Of a DNA stretch of 64,000 nucleotides, positions 18,097 to 27,063 are shown piece by piece. Below the pieces are notes generated by a model. That model did no database searches. It was not told where the DNA came from and was given only the letters and a program-made list of their open reading frames with translations. The stretch lies in the NCBI GenBank assembly GCA_016185125.1, contig JACPOC010000058.1, positions 24,938 to 88,937 on the forward strand, written 5' to 3'. Every line of letters starts with the position of its first letter. Within the stretch, counting starts at the first letter, position 1. This DNA comes from Bacteroidota bacterium. Lineage in GTDB: Bacteria > Bacteroidota > Bacteroidia > B-17B0 > Aurantibacillaceae. Made by a program: the position numbers and the translations under genes.

Positions 18097-19140
18097 ATGA
18101 ATCGTATATTAATAAAAATGCTCGCGTGTTATATTTGCCTTTTTGTACTAAATACAGAATTGTTGTCTCAAGCCGAACAAAACGGACTTGTTAATTGGTT
18201 AAGTTTTAAAGAAGCTCAGGAAAAAAATAAAACTGTTGTTAAGCCTTTATTAATTGATTTTTATACCGATTGGTGCGGCTGGTGCAAGCACATGATTAAA
18301 ACCACTTATTCAAATCAGGGGCTTGCGGCCTATATTAACGCAAATTTTTATCCGGTTAAATTTAACGCGGAAACTAAAGATACAATAGAGTATAATGGAA
18401 AGATTTATAAACCTCTTTCAAAGGAACCTAAAACGCCGCATGAATTAACAATCAAATTTTTAGGGAATAATTTAAGTTATCCTTCAACAGTTTTTGTAAC
18501 TAATAATTTCGAGTACAATCTTTTAACTCAGGGATTTTTAGATGATAAAAAAATTGAACCAATTCTTATTTTTATGGTCGAAAATGCCTGGCGGACTTCC
18601 GTATTCGATGAATTTAATAAACATTTTAATCAAACGTTTGTAGATACCGTATTTAAAAAAGCAGCAGTAAAATTTACAGTATTGAAGGATATAGAAAAAC
18701 TGGAGAAAAAGAAACCAAAAAAAGTACTGATAAATATCAGTTCCGGATTCTGCAACAGCTGTAAAGTAATGTCCAAAACTACATTTCCAGATACAACAAT
18801 AGCCGACTACATTAATAAGAATTTTTACCTGATTAATTTTGATGCTGAATCTTCGGATACCATTCAATTTAAAAATGAAAAATATTTTAAAACGCTGGTA
18901 AATAATTACCCATTAAATACTTTTGCCCTTAAAGTTTCCAATAACAGGCTTACATTCCCCGTCCTGTGCGTGTTAGATGAAACTTTAAACACCATTGAAG
19001 TATTAAATCATTATCAGTCACCGGAACAAATAAAGCCCGCACTAATTTATTTTGGATCAGATAGTTATAAAACAAAATCGTGGAAAGATTTTATTGAAGA
19101 GTACACCAAGCCTAAAGCAAATACAGGAGCAAAAAAATGA
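18097..19140 (+). CDS. Exported protein with two thioredoxin-like domains
   Basis: A 347-residue protein with a signal peptide ending near LNTELLSQ. The first thioredoxin-fold domain carries FYTDWCGWCKHM (active-site CGWC). The second, about 160 residues later, carries SSGFCNSCKVM (CNSC). Both are followed by the same layout (a strand ending NFYPVKFNAE or NFYLINFDAE), so the protein is an internal duplication. It probably works in thiol-disulfide exchange in the periplasm. Its stop overlaps the start of the next gene (ATGA), so the two are translationally coupled. Confidence 0.85.
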   Translation: MNRILIKMLACYICLFVLNTELLSQAEQNGLVNWLSFKEAQEKNKTVVKPLLIDFYTDWCGWCKHMIKTTYSNQGLAAYINANFYPVKFNAETKDTIEYNGKIYKPLSKEPKTPHELTIKFLGNNLSYPSTVFVTNNFEYNLLTQGFLDDKKIEPILIFMVENAWRTSVFDEFNKHFNQTFVDTVFKKAAVKFTVLKDIEKLEKKKPKKVLINISSGFCNSCKVMSKTTFPDTTIADYINKNFYLINFDAESSDTIQFKNEKYFKTLVNNYPLNTFALKVSNNRLTFPVLCVLDETLNTIEVLNHYQSPEQIKPALIYFGSDSYKTKSWKDFIEEYTKPKANTGAKK

Positions 19141-20105
19141 AGTCTGCCTCCATACATCATATAAATACCGGTTTAATTATATTGTCTTGTATTATTGCCT
19201 TCTATATTCCATTCGAACTTTTTTTAATTTCTTATGGTATCTTAGGGCCTCTACATTATCTAACTGAAATAGGCTGGCTGCATAAAAAAAATTATTTCAC
19301 AAAAGGCAAATACGATTTTATGTTTTTGGCAGTAGCCTGCGTGGTATTAGTTTACTGGAATTATAATCCCCCAAAAACATTTAGTTTAACAGCAGATATT
19401 ATTCTTTTCAGTCTTTTTATAAGTGCCGTTTTTGTGTTTATACAAGATTGGCTTTACAGGGTGGTAATTGTAATTCTCTCGCTCGTATTTATTGGCTTTT
19501 TAAACAATGCCCCGGAGTATTTTACATGGATCGCTATTTTTTTGCCAACTATTATTCATGTGTTTATTTTCACGTGGATTTTTATGCTTTATGGAACTCT
19601 GAAAGAAAAGTCTTGGCAAGGACTAATTTCTATATTAGTTTTAATAACCTGTTCTGTAATTCTTTTTGCTGTACAGCCACAAAGTCTCAATTACGAAGTA
19701 AGTGAGTATTCCCAAAAGAGCTATAGGCAATTTACTGAACTTAATTTTCGCCTTATTAATTTTTTTAATATGGATCAGCTAACTGAAGTCAAACAAATAT
19801 TTACGGCTAATGCAGGTTTTGTGATTATGCGTTTTATTGCATTTGCCTATACTTACCACTATCTGAATTGGTTCTCAAAAACTTCGGTAATTAAATGGCA
19901 TTTGGTTCCCAAAAAAACATTGATAATTACCATTGGGCTTTGGTTGCTTTCAATTGCACTTTATATATATGATTATAATCTTGGACTGGAAATTTTATTT
20001 TTTCTTAGTTTTTTGCACGTATTTCTCGAATTCCCTCTCAATGTAATTTCTTTTACAGGACTTGGAAAAGAACTGTTTTCTCTCCGGAAAAAACAGCTTC
20101 CATAA
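19137..20105 (+). CDS. Polytopic membrane protein with conserved-looking histidines, function unknown
   Basis: A 322-residue protein with about 8-9 membrane segments. Histidines sit at or near membrane ends in motifs such as GPLHYLTEIGWLHKKNYF, YTYHYLNWF, IKWH and LHVFLEFPLN. The size and histidine layout are reminiscent of Brp/Blh-type beta-carotene cleavage enzymes, but I cannot confirm that. It overlaps the two-thioredoxin gene by 4 nt, so the pair likely forms one module, for example a membrane enzyme supplied with reducing power. Function is not assigned. Confidence 0.7.
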   Translation: MKSASIHHINTGLIILSCIIAFYIPFELFLISYGILGPLHYLTEIGWLHKKNYFTKGKYDFMFLAVACVVLVYWNYNPPKTFSLTADIILFSLFISAVFVFIQDWLYRVVIVILSLVFIGFLNNAPEYFTWIAIFLPTIIHVFIFTWIFMLYGTLKEKSWQGLISILVLITCSVILFAVQPQSLNYEVSEYSQKSYRQFTELNFRLINFFNMDQLTEVKQIFTANAGFVIMRFIAFAYTYHYLNWFSKTSVIKWHLVPKKTLIITIGLWLLSIALYIYDYNLGLEILFFLSFLHVFLEFPLNVISFTGLGKELFSLRKKQLP

Positions 20106-20215
20106 AGGTTGCATTATTTAACGTTTATTAAATCCAGTTTATAAACACCCCTTCTCTCAAAAATAAGATTTGGAAGCTTGATACTTATGTTTTATTTTAT
20201 TAACTTTATGTAAGC

Positions 20216-21253
20216 ATGATCTTTAGAGCTATAGTAATTTTATTTATCTCGTTATCTTTCTTTAATAGGGCCATTCCACTATTTAAGGAAACGAAGCCAA
20301 AAAAAATGGCGGGAGATTCTTTTGTGCAAAAAAACGAAGATGTGTTATGTTATAACGTGGTGGGAATGATTAACCCCATTACTAATTATAACGAAAACTA
20401 TATTTTCGATTCAACTCTTTATGTTTTAAAAGTTGATACTTTGCCGCAAATTAAATTTTGGAGACAAATCATGCAATTGCATCAGGATAGTTCTTTATTA
20501 TGTTTTGCCAATAACAGAAATATAATCACTAGAATAAATAATAAAGATTGGAACACTAAGAGCGACTCCCTTAAAAGATTTTATAGAGACAGTGTGAGGA
20601 TTGCCGCTAAATTAGATTCTAATAGTCGCATTCTGTTAACGTCAGGTAAAAAGTTTTTTTATGATTTTGAAAAGACCTATCAGAATTTTCATAGTGGGAT
20701 AAATTGTTTCGTAGAAAATGGAGTCGATCCTTGGTATGCGCAGGCAATTCTTTTAATTGAAAGTCCTAATAAGCTTCAAAAATCTACCGCCGGCGCTTAC
20801 GGCTCTTTTCAATTAATGAAAGATGTAGCGAGGATGTACGGTTTAAAGGTAAATAAGCAAATTGACGAGCGAGCAAATTTTGAACGCAGTGCATACGCTG
20901 CAAGTAGTTTAATTAAAACAATTTGTATTCCTAAAACGCGCAAATTACTTGATTCTTTAGGAATTAAAGATTATAACGAAACAGAATTATGGTTTAAGTT
21001 ATTAGTGATGCACAGTTATCACGCAGGCGCGGGAAATGTGCAACATGCGCTTTTTACGTTTATGCCAAAAGAAGGAAATATGAATTTGATCTATAATTTG
21101 TGGCATGCCCAAACTTCGCATTTTAAGAGTGCCTCGCAAAATTACTCTCAACTCATATTAGCTGCTATGTTAGAGATGAATGATAAAAGTATGGTTATCA
21201 GTAAAATACAGGAGTCCATCGTTAAGGTAAAGAATAGTTCTTCGCGGGGATAA
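20216..21253 (+). CDS. Lytic transglycosylase-like (SLT domain) protein
   Basis: A 345-residue exported protein starting with a hydrophobic segment (MIFRAIVILFISLSFFNRAI). The SLT/goose-lysozyme-like core is at about residues 170-290. It has the catalytic Glu in AILLIESPN, the GAYGSFQLM motif of lytic transglycosylases, and a later SYHAGAGNV motif matching the usual YN.G.GN. It should cleave peptidoglycan in the periplasm. It is monocistronic between the membrane protein and rlmB (convergent). Confidence 0.82.
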   Translation: MIFRAIVILFISLSFFNRAIPLFKETKPKKMAGDSFVQKNEDVLCYNVVGMINPITNYNENYIFDSTLYVLKVDTLPQIKFWRQIMQLHQDSSLLCFANNRNIITRINNKDWNTKSDSLKRFYRDSVRIAAKLDSNSRILLTSGKKFFYDFEKTYQNFHSGINCFVENGVDPWYAQAILLIESPNKLQKSTAGAYGSFQLMKDVARMYGLKVNKQIDERANFERSAYAASSLIKTICIPKTRKLLDSLGIKDYNETELWFKLLVMHSYHAGAGNVQHALFTFMPKEGNMNLIYNLWHAQTSHFKSASQNYSQLILAAMLEMNDKSMVISKIQESIVKVKNSSSRG

Positions 21254-21262
21254 ACATTTCTC

Positions 21263-22000
21263 TTATAACAAACGCTGTTTAACAGCTTCAAACAAAACAA
21301 TACCTGTTGCCACCGAAACATTTAAAGATGCAATCTTACCGGGCATCGGAATTTTAACTTGCACATCGCTGCGTTTTAAATATTCACCACTAATGCCGTT
21401 TTCTTCGCTACCCATAATAATGGCGGTAGGCTTTTTAAAGTCGGCATCGTAAATATGTTTGTCTGTTTTTTCGTGACAGGCAACAATTTGCAATCCGCTT
21501 TCTTTTAAAAATTCAATAATGTTTTTTAAATTATCTTCTCTGCACACTTTTAAACGGTGAAGCGCTCCCGCACTTGTTTTTATAGCATCACCATTTATTT
21601 GCGCGGCACCTCTGCTGGGAATAATCATAAAATCAACCCCTGCGCATTCTGCACTACGCGCCACCGCTCCAAAATTTCTTACATCGGTAACCCTGTCTAA
21701 AATTAAAACAAACGGTATTTTACCTTTTTCAAAGATGCGGGTTAAAAGTTCTTCTGTATTATAATAGGTTATTTCAGTTAAGTAGGCAATAACTCCCTGG
21801 TGATTTTTATCGGTAACGCGTTTTAATTTTTCAGGAGGAACAAATTGTATAGGAATAGTTTGTCCTTTTAATGCCTGCCTTAATTGATTGTATAATTCAT
21901 TGGATAAGCCTTTTTGTAGGATAATCTTTTCAATGTCTTTTCCTGCATCGAGTGCCTCAATCACCGCACGCATACCGAATATCAGATTTTGTTCTTCCAT
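21263..22000 (-). CDS. rlmB: 23S rRNA (guanosine-2'-O-)-methyltransferase
   Basis: A 245-residue SpoU-family (SPOUT) methyltransferase. An N-terminal substrate-binding domain starts IFGMRAVIEAL. The knotted domain has motif 1 DRVTDVRNFGAVARS, motif 2 IIMGSEENGIS and motif 3 IPMPGKIASLNVSVATGI. RlmB methylates G2251 (E. coli numbering) of the 23S P-loop. I begin at the ATG at 22000 (MEEQNLIFG); the in-frame ATG at 22039 adds a non-conserved hydrophobic tail. Confidence 0.9.
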   Translation of the reverse strand: MEEQNLIFGMRAVIEALDAGKDIEKIILQKGLSNELYNQLRQALKGQTIPIQFVPPEKLKRVTDKNHQGVIAYLTEITYYNTEELLTRIFEKGKIPFVLILDRVTDVRNFGAVARSAECAGVDFMIIPSRGAAQINGDAIKTSAGALHRLKVCREDNLKNIIEFLKESGLQIVACHEKTDKHIYDADFKKPTAIIMGSEENGISGEYLKRSDVQVKIPMPGKIASLNVSVATGIVLFEAVKQRLL

Positions 22001-22130
22001 GGGAAATGCAAAGAACATTAATTTTAAGGGTATAAACAAACATTCTTAATTCTTTAAATTGGTCATTTCAAGTGTATTTATGCTCTTGCAATTCCCCGCT
22101 TTCCTTGTATCTTTACCGTAAATTTATAAA

Positions 22131-22370
22131 ATGGACAGCCCCTTGCACCGCAGAGTTGAAGAAGCTTTAGATACCATTCGCCCATATTTGGAAGCAGATG
22201 GAGGAAATGTTGAAGTGGTTGAGATTACTAATGGAAGCATTCTTACACTCGAGCTAAAAGGCGCATGTAAAACTTGTAATATGAGCCACATGACTATGAA
22301 AGCGGGTATTGAAGAAACTATTAAACGTGCGGTGCCTGAAATCAAAGAAATAATTTCACTCAAAAATTAA
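22131..22370 (+). CDS. NifU C-terminal domain protein (Nfu-type Fe-S scaffold/carrier)
   Basis: A 79-residue protein consisting only of the Nfu domain. It has RPYLEADGGNVEVVE and the cluster-binding CxxC in GACKTCNMS. It is expected to carry [4Fe-4S] clusters to target enzymes in the cytoplasm. It is followed 46 nt later by metF in the same direction. Confidence 0.92.
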   Translation: MDSPLHRRVEEALDTIRPYLEADGGNVEVVEITNGSILTLELKGACKTCNMSHMTMKAGIEETIKRAVPEIKEIISLKN

Positions 22371-22416
22371 TTAATATGCCATTTTTAAAATTTGGCAACC
22401 GAAACAATAACCCCTT

Positions 22417-23370
22417 ATGAAATTAGTTCAAAAACTCTCGCAAAGTCAAAAAACCCTTTTTTCAATCGAAATTTTACCTCCTCTAAAAGGAAAAAGTATT
22501 CAAAGCATTTACGATGGCATTGATCCCTTAATGGAATTTAAACCTGCGTTTGTGGATGTAACGTACCATCGCGAGGAGTACATTTATAAAAAACGCGACG
22601 GTGGTTATCTTGAAAAAGTTAGTATTCGTAAACGTCCGGGAACCGTTGGTATTTGTGCCGCCATCATGAACAAATATAACGTAGAAGCTGTTCCGCACAT
22701 TATTTGCGGAGGTTTTACGCGCGAGGAAACTGAAAATGCTCTTATTGATTTACATTTTTTGGGGATAGATAATGTTTTGGCTTTACGCGGTGATAGCATT
22801 AAAACAGAACCGGCATTTGTTCCTGAGCCTAACGGTCACCCGTATGCCATCGATTTGGTAAAGCAGGTTCGAGAAATGAATAGTGGCCAGTATATGGATG
22901 AGGATATGAAGGAAGCTGCTCCCACTGATTTTTGTATTGGCATTGCAGCTTATCCGGAAAAACATTTCGAGGCACCAAACATGATCAGCGATCTTAAATA
23001 TCTAAAAGCGAAAGTAGATGCGGGAGCTGAATACATTGTTACACAAATGTTTTTTGATAATCAGAAATATTTTGATTTTGTGGCTCTGTGCCGGAAAAAT
23101 GAAATAAACGTCCCTATCATTCCGGGATTAAAAATTTTAAGCAGTAAAAAACAAATTACTACGTTGCCCAAAATTTTTCACATTGATATTCCTCAGCCTT
23201 TTTATGAAGAATTAGAAAAATGTACTGATGATAAACAAATAAAAGCGGCGGGAATAAAGTGGTGCATTGAGCAATCAAAAGAGTTGGTTAAAGCAAATGT
23301 GCCTTGTTTGCATTTTTATACCATGGGTGCTTCCGATGCTACAAAGGCGGTGGCAAATGAGGTTTTTTAA
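22417..23370 (+). CDS. metF: Methylenetetrahydrofolate reductase
   Basis: A 317-residue flavoprotein TIM barrel that reduces 5,10-methylene-THF to 5-methyl-THF for methionine synthesis. Signatures are FSIEILPP near the N-terminus, the catalytic Glu in that motif, VDVTYHREE, NVLALRGD, IGIAAYPEKH and YIVTQMFFDNQKYFDFV. It is slightly longer than the E. coli enzyme (296 residues), as is usual in Bacteroidota. ATG start. Confidence 0.95.
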   Translation: MKLVQKLSQSQKTLFSIEILPPLKGKSIQSIYDGIDPLMEFKPAFVDVTYHREEYIYKKRDGGYLEKVSIRKRPGTVGICAAIMNKYNVEAVPHIICGGFTREETENALIDLHFLGIDNVLALRGDSIKTEPAFVPEPNGHPYAIDLVKQVREMNSGQYMDEDMKEAAPTDFCIGIAAYPEKHFEAPNMISDLKYLKAKVDAGAEYIVTQMFFDNQKYFDFVALCRKNEINVPIIPGLKILSSKKQITTLPKIFHIDIPQPFYEELEKCTDDKQIKAAGIKWCIEQSKELVKANVPCLHFYTMGASDATKAVANEVF

Positions 23371-23411
23371 TTTACCGGTTCAATTGTAAATTTTTTTGTG
23401 GAGCTTCTCTA

Positions 23412-24146
23412 ATGGATTATAATTTCTATAACGGTGAACTGTTGCTGATTGACAAGCCCTATACCTGGAGTAGCTTTCAGGCGGTTAATAAAGTAAGATA
23501 TGCTGTAAGATTCCACCATTCTATGATTGTAGATGGTGTGAAGGTAAAAGCAAAAGTGGGACATGCAGGCACTCTTGACCCTTTAGCAACCGGACTATTA
23601 ATAGTTTGTACAGGAAAAAAAACAAAAACCATTAATGAGTTAATGGGTCTTGAAAAGGAATATACCGGATCTTTTCTGTTGGGCGCAACCACACCTTGTT
23701 TCGACCTTGAAAAGCCGGTAGATCATACTTATCCAACACAACACATCACTGAAAAAGATATCTACGAAGCCGCGATAAAGTTTACAGGAATTCAGCAGCA
23801 GGTTCCGCCTATGTTCAGCGCTGTTTTTATTGATGGAAAGCGCGCTTATGAACTAGCCCGTGCCGGTGTGGAGGCCCAGATTAAACCCCGCGAAATAGAA
23901 ATAAAAGAATTTGAAATTACGGATATAACAATGCCAACCCTGCCTAACGGACAGGCAGGCGTTAGTTTTAGAATTGTTTGCAGCAAAGGAACTTATATTC
24001 GCAGTATCGCAAGAGATTTTGGACTGGCTTTAAACAGCGGTGCGCATTTAACTTCATTAAGAAGAACGCGAATTGGGTCCTTTCATGTGAATGATGCCAT
24101 TACTCCACAGGTATTTTCTGAGCAATTCCAGGCTGGAAAGGATTAA
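23412..24146 (+). CDS. truB: tRNA pseudouridine(55) synthase
   Basis: A 244-residue pseudouridine synthase that modifies U55 in the T-loop of tRNAs. The catalytic Asp is in GHAGTLDPLATGLL. Other motifs are KEYTGSFLLGATT, QQVPPMFSAVFIDGKRAYELAR and CSKGTYIRSIARDFG. It lacks a C-terminal PUA domain, as in many short TruBs. It lies 41 nt downstream of metF. Confidence 0.95.
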   Translation: MDYNFYNGELLLIDKPYTWSSFQAVNKVRYAVRFHHSMIVDGVKVKAKVGHAGTLDPLATGLLIVCTGKKTKTINELMGLEKEYTGSFLLGATTPCFDLEKPVDHTYPTQHITEKDIYEAAIKFTGIQQQVPPMFSAVFIDGKRAYELARAGVEAQIKPREIEIKEFEITDITMPTLPNGQAGVSFRIVCSKGTYIRSIARDFGLALNSGAHLTSLRRTRIGSFHVNDAITPQVFSEQFQAGKD

Positions 24147-24159
24147 AATTCTTTAAATT

Positions 24160-26100
24160 TTATGCAAACTCCCACGCACTTCTGTAGTAGCCGTTCTTCT
24201 CGCAATACTCAATAAACGATTTATAGAATGGATTGGAGCCAATGGTTGAACTGTCGCCAATAACCACTAATTTTTTCTTGGCGCGGGTAATTGCAACGTT
24301 CATTCTTCGCAGGTCAGATAAGAAGCCAATTTGCTGTTCATTATTGCTTCGTACTAAACTAATGTAAATAATATCGCATTCTTCTCCCTGAAACCCGTCA
24401 ATCGTTTTAATTCTAAATTCAAAGACTTTATCAAAATTAAACTCAAAATTAATTTTATTTTCTTTCAACCAGTTTACTTGTTCTTTATAGGGAGATATAA
24501 TGCCAATGTCGATGGGTTGCGAATAATCAAGAGTGGCGTGCCAATTTAATAATTGCTGTAGATGCCTGAATAATAAATTCCCTTCTCCTGTATTAAAGGA
24601 GCTGAGTGTTTCGGAATTCTGTTCTTCATCAAAACTGCAACCTGCGGTATCAACAAATTCAATAGGCTTATTAAAAAAAGTATTTTCTTCTTCCTCATGT
24701 GCCAGCACACTATCTTTTACCGTTTCATCTGCTTCAAGCTCATTATTATAAAAATAATTGTTGCTAAAAGCCATTATTGGCGAGTTCATTCTGTACTGCT
24801 TAGTTAAAAGGGTTACCGCTGTATCAAATTTAATGCATCGGTCTAATAACGTAATGCCCAAGCCTTCTTTTGCGGCTTGTAAACTTTTAACTACCGGAGG
24901 GAGTTGGTGGTGATCTCCGCTTAAAATAATTCGATTGCATTTTAATAGGGGAATCCATACCATTGGCTCCAAAGCCTGCGAAGCTTCATCAAAAAAAAGT
25001 GTGTTGAATTTTTTCTTCGATAAGCCTTTATGCGTTGAGGTAACAGGCGTGCAGCAAACTACCTGAACACTGTTAAAAAGATCACCTACAATATAATCTT
25101 CAAGCATTCGCGCTTCTTTTAAACAGGTTTTTGCTTCGGTATAGTATGCGGCTCTTTGTTGCGCATCCTGCTTACCGAAAACCCGTTTGTATTTTCCTGC
25201 CATTTTAAAATATTCCTGCGCAGTTTTCCTGAGATTTTTTATTTCATTAAAATTAAGATGCTTCTGAATTTGCATATCAACTGATGAACCCACAAGTTCT
25301 TCCGAAATTCTTGCGGGATGCCCCAAGCGTAAAACCGTTAGTCCCTGCTCCAATAATTTTTCGGTTAAAAGATCAACAGCGGTATTAGTCGGAGCGCACA
25401 CCAGCACTTGTTTTTCTGCTTGTAGACATAGCCTGATGGAATTTACCAAAGTGGTTGTTTTGCCTGTGCCCGGGGGGCCGTGAATAACAGCTAGGTCACA
25501 TGCGGACAAAGCTCGCCTTACAGCCCTGTTTTGCGAAAGATTCAGTTGTGGGATAATACTATGGTCGTTTTCCGGATTAAATTTTAAAGGAACACTACCT
25601 TCAAGTTTCTCACGTAGTTCATAAAGTCTACCGTTCTCTTTTGCCTTGATGACATCGTCCAATGCTTTTTGCATTTCGTTATAACTGTTATCGTCAAACT
25701 GAATGTTTACCCCTAATTTACCTTCGTAGCACCAGTCCGGCAATTCATCACAATGCAAAATTATTTTTAATTTATTTCGTTGCGCTATTTTAATGGTACC
25801 GCTTATTTCATTCACCTCATTATTTTGCTGATTAGAAAATAATGTAATGTTTTTACCTGTATTGAATTGATGAGGAGTGTCAACTTCTGTAGTTCTTTCC
25901 ACCTCTATGTTTAAGAGATCGGCATAACCCAATTCATCGCTATTTATTTTTATGGGATACCAGGTTACACCATTTTTACGGCGTTGATCAATACTGGCTT
26001 TTAAGAACTGCTCTTTATATTGCAGGAAATCCTCATTGCGTTCAATGTAAAGAATCTCTTTTAATTTAGTTAGCCGATCAACTGACTGGACTTCGCTCAT
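24160..26100 (-). CDS. Superfamily 1 DNA/RNA helicase (UPF1/IGHMBP2/DNA2-like)
   Basis: A 646-residue helicase. An N-terminal beta-rich domain of about 170 residues resembles the IGHMBP2 1B region. Motif I is HGPPGTGKTTT, motif Ia APTNTAVD, motif II FFDEASQALEP (DEAS), motif III LSGDHHQLPP, and motif IV/V-VI residues include TKQYRMN, IDGFQGEECDIIYISLVRSN and MNVAITRAKKKLVVIGD. No nuclease domain is visible. Probably acts on nucleic acid processing in the cytoplasm. Its start overlaps the end of the upstream hydroxylase gene by 23 nt. Confidence 0.9.
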   Translation of the reverse strand: MSEVQSVDRLTKLKEILYIERNEDFLQYKEQFLKASIDQRRKNGVTWYPIKINSDELGYADLLNIEVERTTEVDTPHQFNTGKNITLFSNQQNNEVNEISGTIKIAQRNKLKIILHCDELPDWCYEGKLGVNIQFDDNSYNEMQKALDDVIKAKENGRLYELREKLEGSVPLKFNPENDHSIIPQLNLSQNRAVRRALSACDLAVIHGPPGTGKTTTLVNSIRLCLQAEKQVLVCAPTNTAVDLLTEKLLEQGLTVLRLGHPARISEELVGSSVDMQIQKHLNFNEIKNLRKTAQEYFKMAGKYKRVFGKQDAQQRAAYYTEAKTCLKEARMLEDYIVGDLFNSVQVVCCTPVTSTHKGLSKKKFNTLFFDEASQALEPMVWIPLLKCNRIILSGDHHQLPPVVKSLQAAKEGLGITLLDRCIKFDTAVTLLTKQYRMNSPIMAFSNNYFYNNELEADETVKDSVLAHEEEENTFFNKPIEFVDTAGCSFDEEQNSETLSSFNTGEGNLLFRHLQQLLNWHATLDYSQPIDIGIISPYKEQVNWLKENKINFEFNFDKVFEFRIKTIDGFQGEECDIIYISLVRSNNEQQIGFLSDLRRMNVAITRAKKKLVVIGDSSTIGSNPFYKSFIEYCEKNGYYRSAWEFA

Positions 26101-26995
26101 CGTTCGCCTCCTGTGCTTCTAATTCCGCCCTTAATTGTTTACTTGTTTTGGTTGATCCATCGTGACTCCAGCCGGGAGGCCCAAAAATATAACCTAATTT
26201 TTGTACAGGCGAACAGTCTTTTTTTAAGATGTCTATAAAGATATTTTTCCACTCATGAAAAACCACAGTCACAGGGTGGTATGTTTTAAGATTAGAGGTT
26301 AATCCGAATTTTACGGGGTCAGACTCTTCCTCTTTCTGGAATGTTCCAAATAGTTTATCCCATATAATTAACAGCATTCCCATGTTTTTATCAAGATAAC
26401 GGATGTTGCTGCCGTGATGCACACGATGGTGAGAAGGCGTTACTAAAACATATTCTAAGACACCTAGTTTTTTAACGGTTTGCGTATGTGCCAGAATGCC
26501 GAAGATCTGGGTGGCACTGTACACGAACATTATATCAATGCCTTTAAATCCTAGTAGTGAAAGGGGGATAAAATAAATAAACCTGTACAGCGGTTGAAAA
26601 ACTGACGAGCGAAATCCTACAGTAAAATTAAATTCTTCGCTGCTGTGATGAGTTACATGAACGGCCCAAAATAAGCGGCAAAAATGATCCACTCGGTGAA
26701 GCCAGTAATACATAAAATCTTCCAAAATAATTAGGACTACCCAATAAAGTATTAGGTTATAGGATAAATCGCTAACATGAAACTGATAAAAATAATTTAA
26801 GATTAATAGGCAAAAACCTCTTACCAGAATATCCAGGCCCATGTTAAGAGCAGTGAGATACACATTGGATAGTAAACCCTTTGTAGAGTAAAGTCTCTTG
26901 TTTTTGAAATAAGAATAAAAAAATTCAAAGCCAATAACAAGTACGTAAATTGGTATGGAAATCAGAACCAGCAAGGACTCTCTAAACTCATTCAT
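26078..26995 (-). CDS. Sterol desaturase/fatty acid hydroxylase superfamily protein
   Basis: A 305-residue membrane di-iron protein with the superfamily's histidine motifs HRVDH, HVTHHS and HHRVHHG (with a further HTQ in between). Four or five hydrophobic segments surround them. Members hydroxylate or desaturate lipids and carotenoids or cleave ether lipids; this one's substrate is unknown. The 3' end overlaps the helicase start by 23 nt. The pair is transcribed leftwards. Confidence 0.88.
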   Translation of the reverse strand: MNEFRESLLVLISIPIYVLVIGFEFFYSYFKNKRLYSTKGLLSNVYLTALNMGLDILVRGFCLLILNYFYQFHVSDLSYNLILYWVVLIILEDFMYYWLHRVDHFCRLFWAVHVTHHSSEEFNFTVGFRSSVFQPLYRFIYFIPLSLLGFKGIDIMFVYSATQIFGILAHTQTVKKLGVLEYVLVTPSHHRVHHGSNIRYLDKNMGMLLIIWDKLFGTFQKEEESDPVKFGLTSNLKTYHPVTVVFHEWKNIFIDILKKDCSPVQKLGYIFGPPGWSHDGSTKTSKQLRAELEAQEANDERSPVS

Positions 26996-27063
26996 CGGGG
27001 CGGCAAATTTAAAATATAAATACTTTCAATCACAGTTTATGGTATTAGGAGGTCGTTTTAAAA

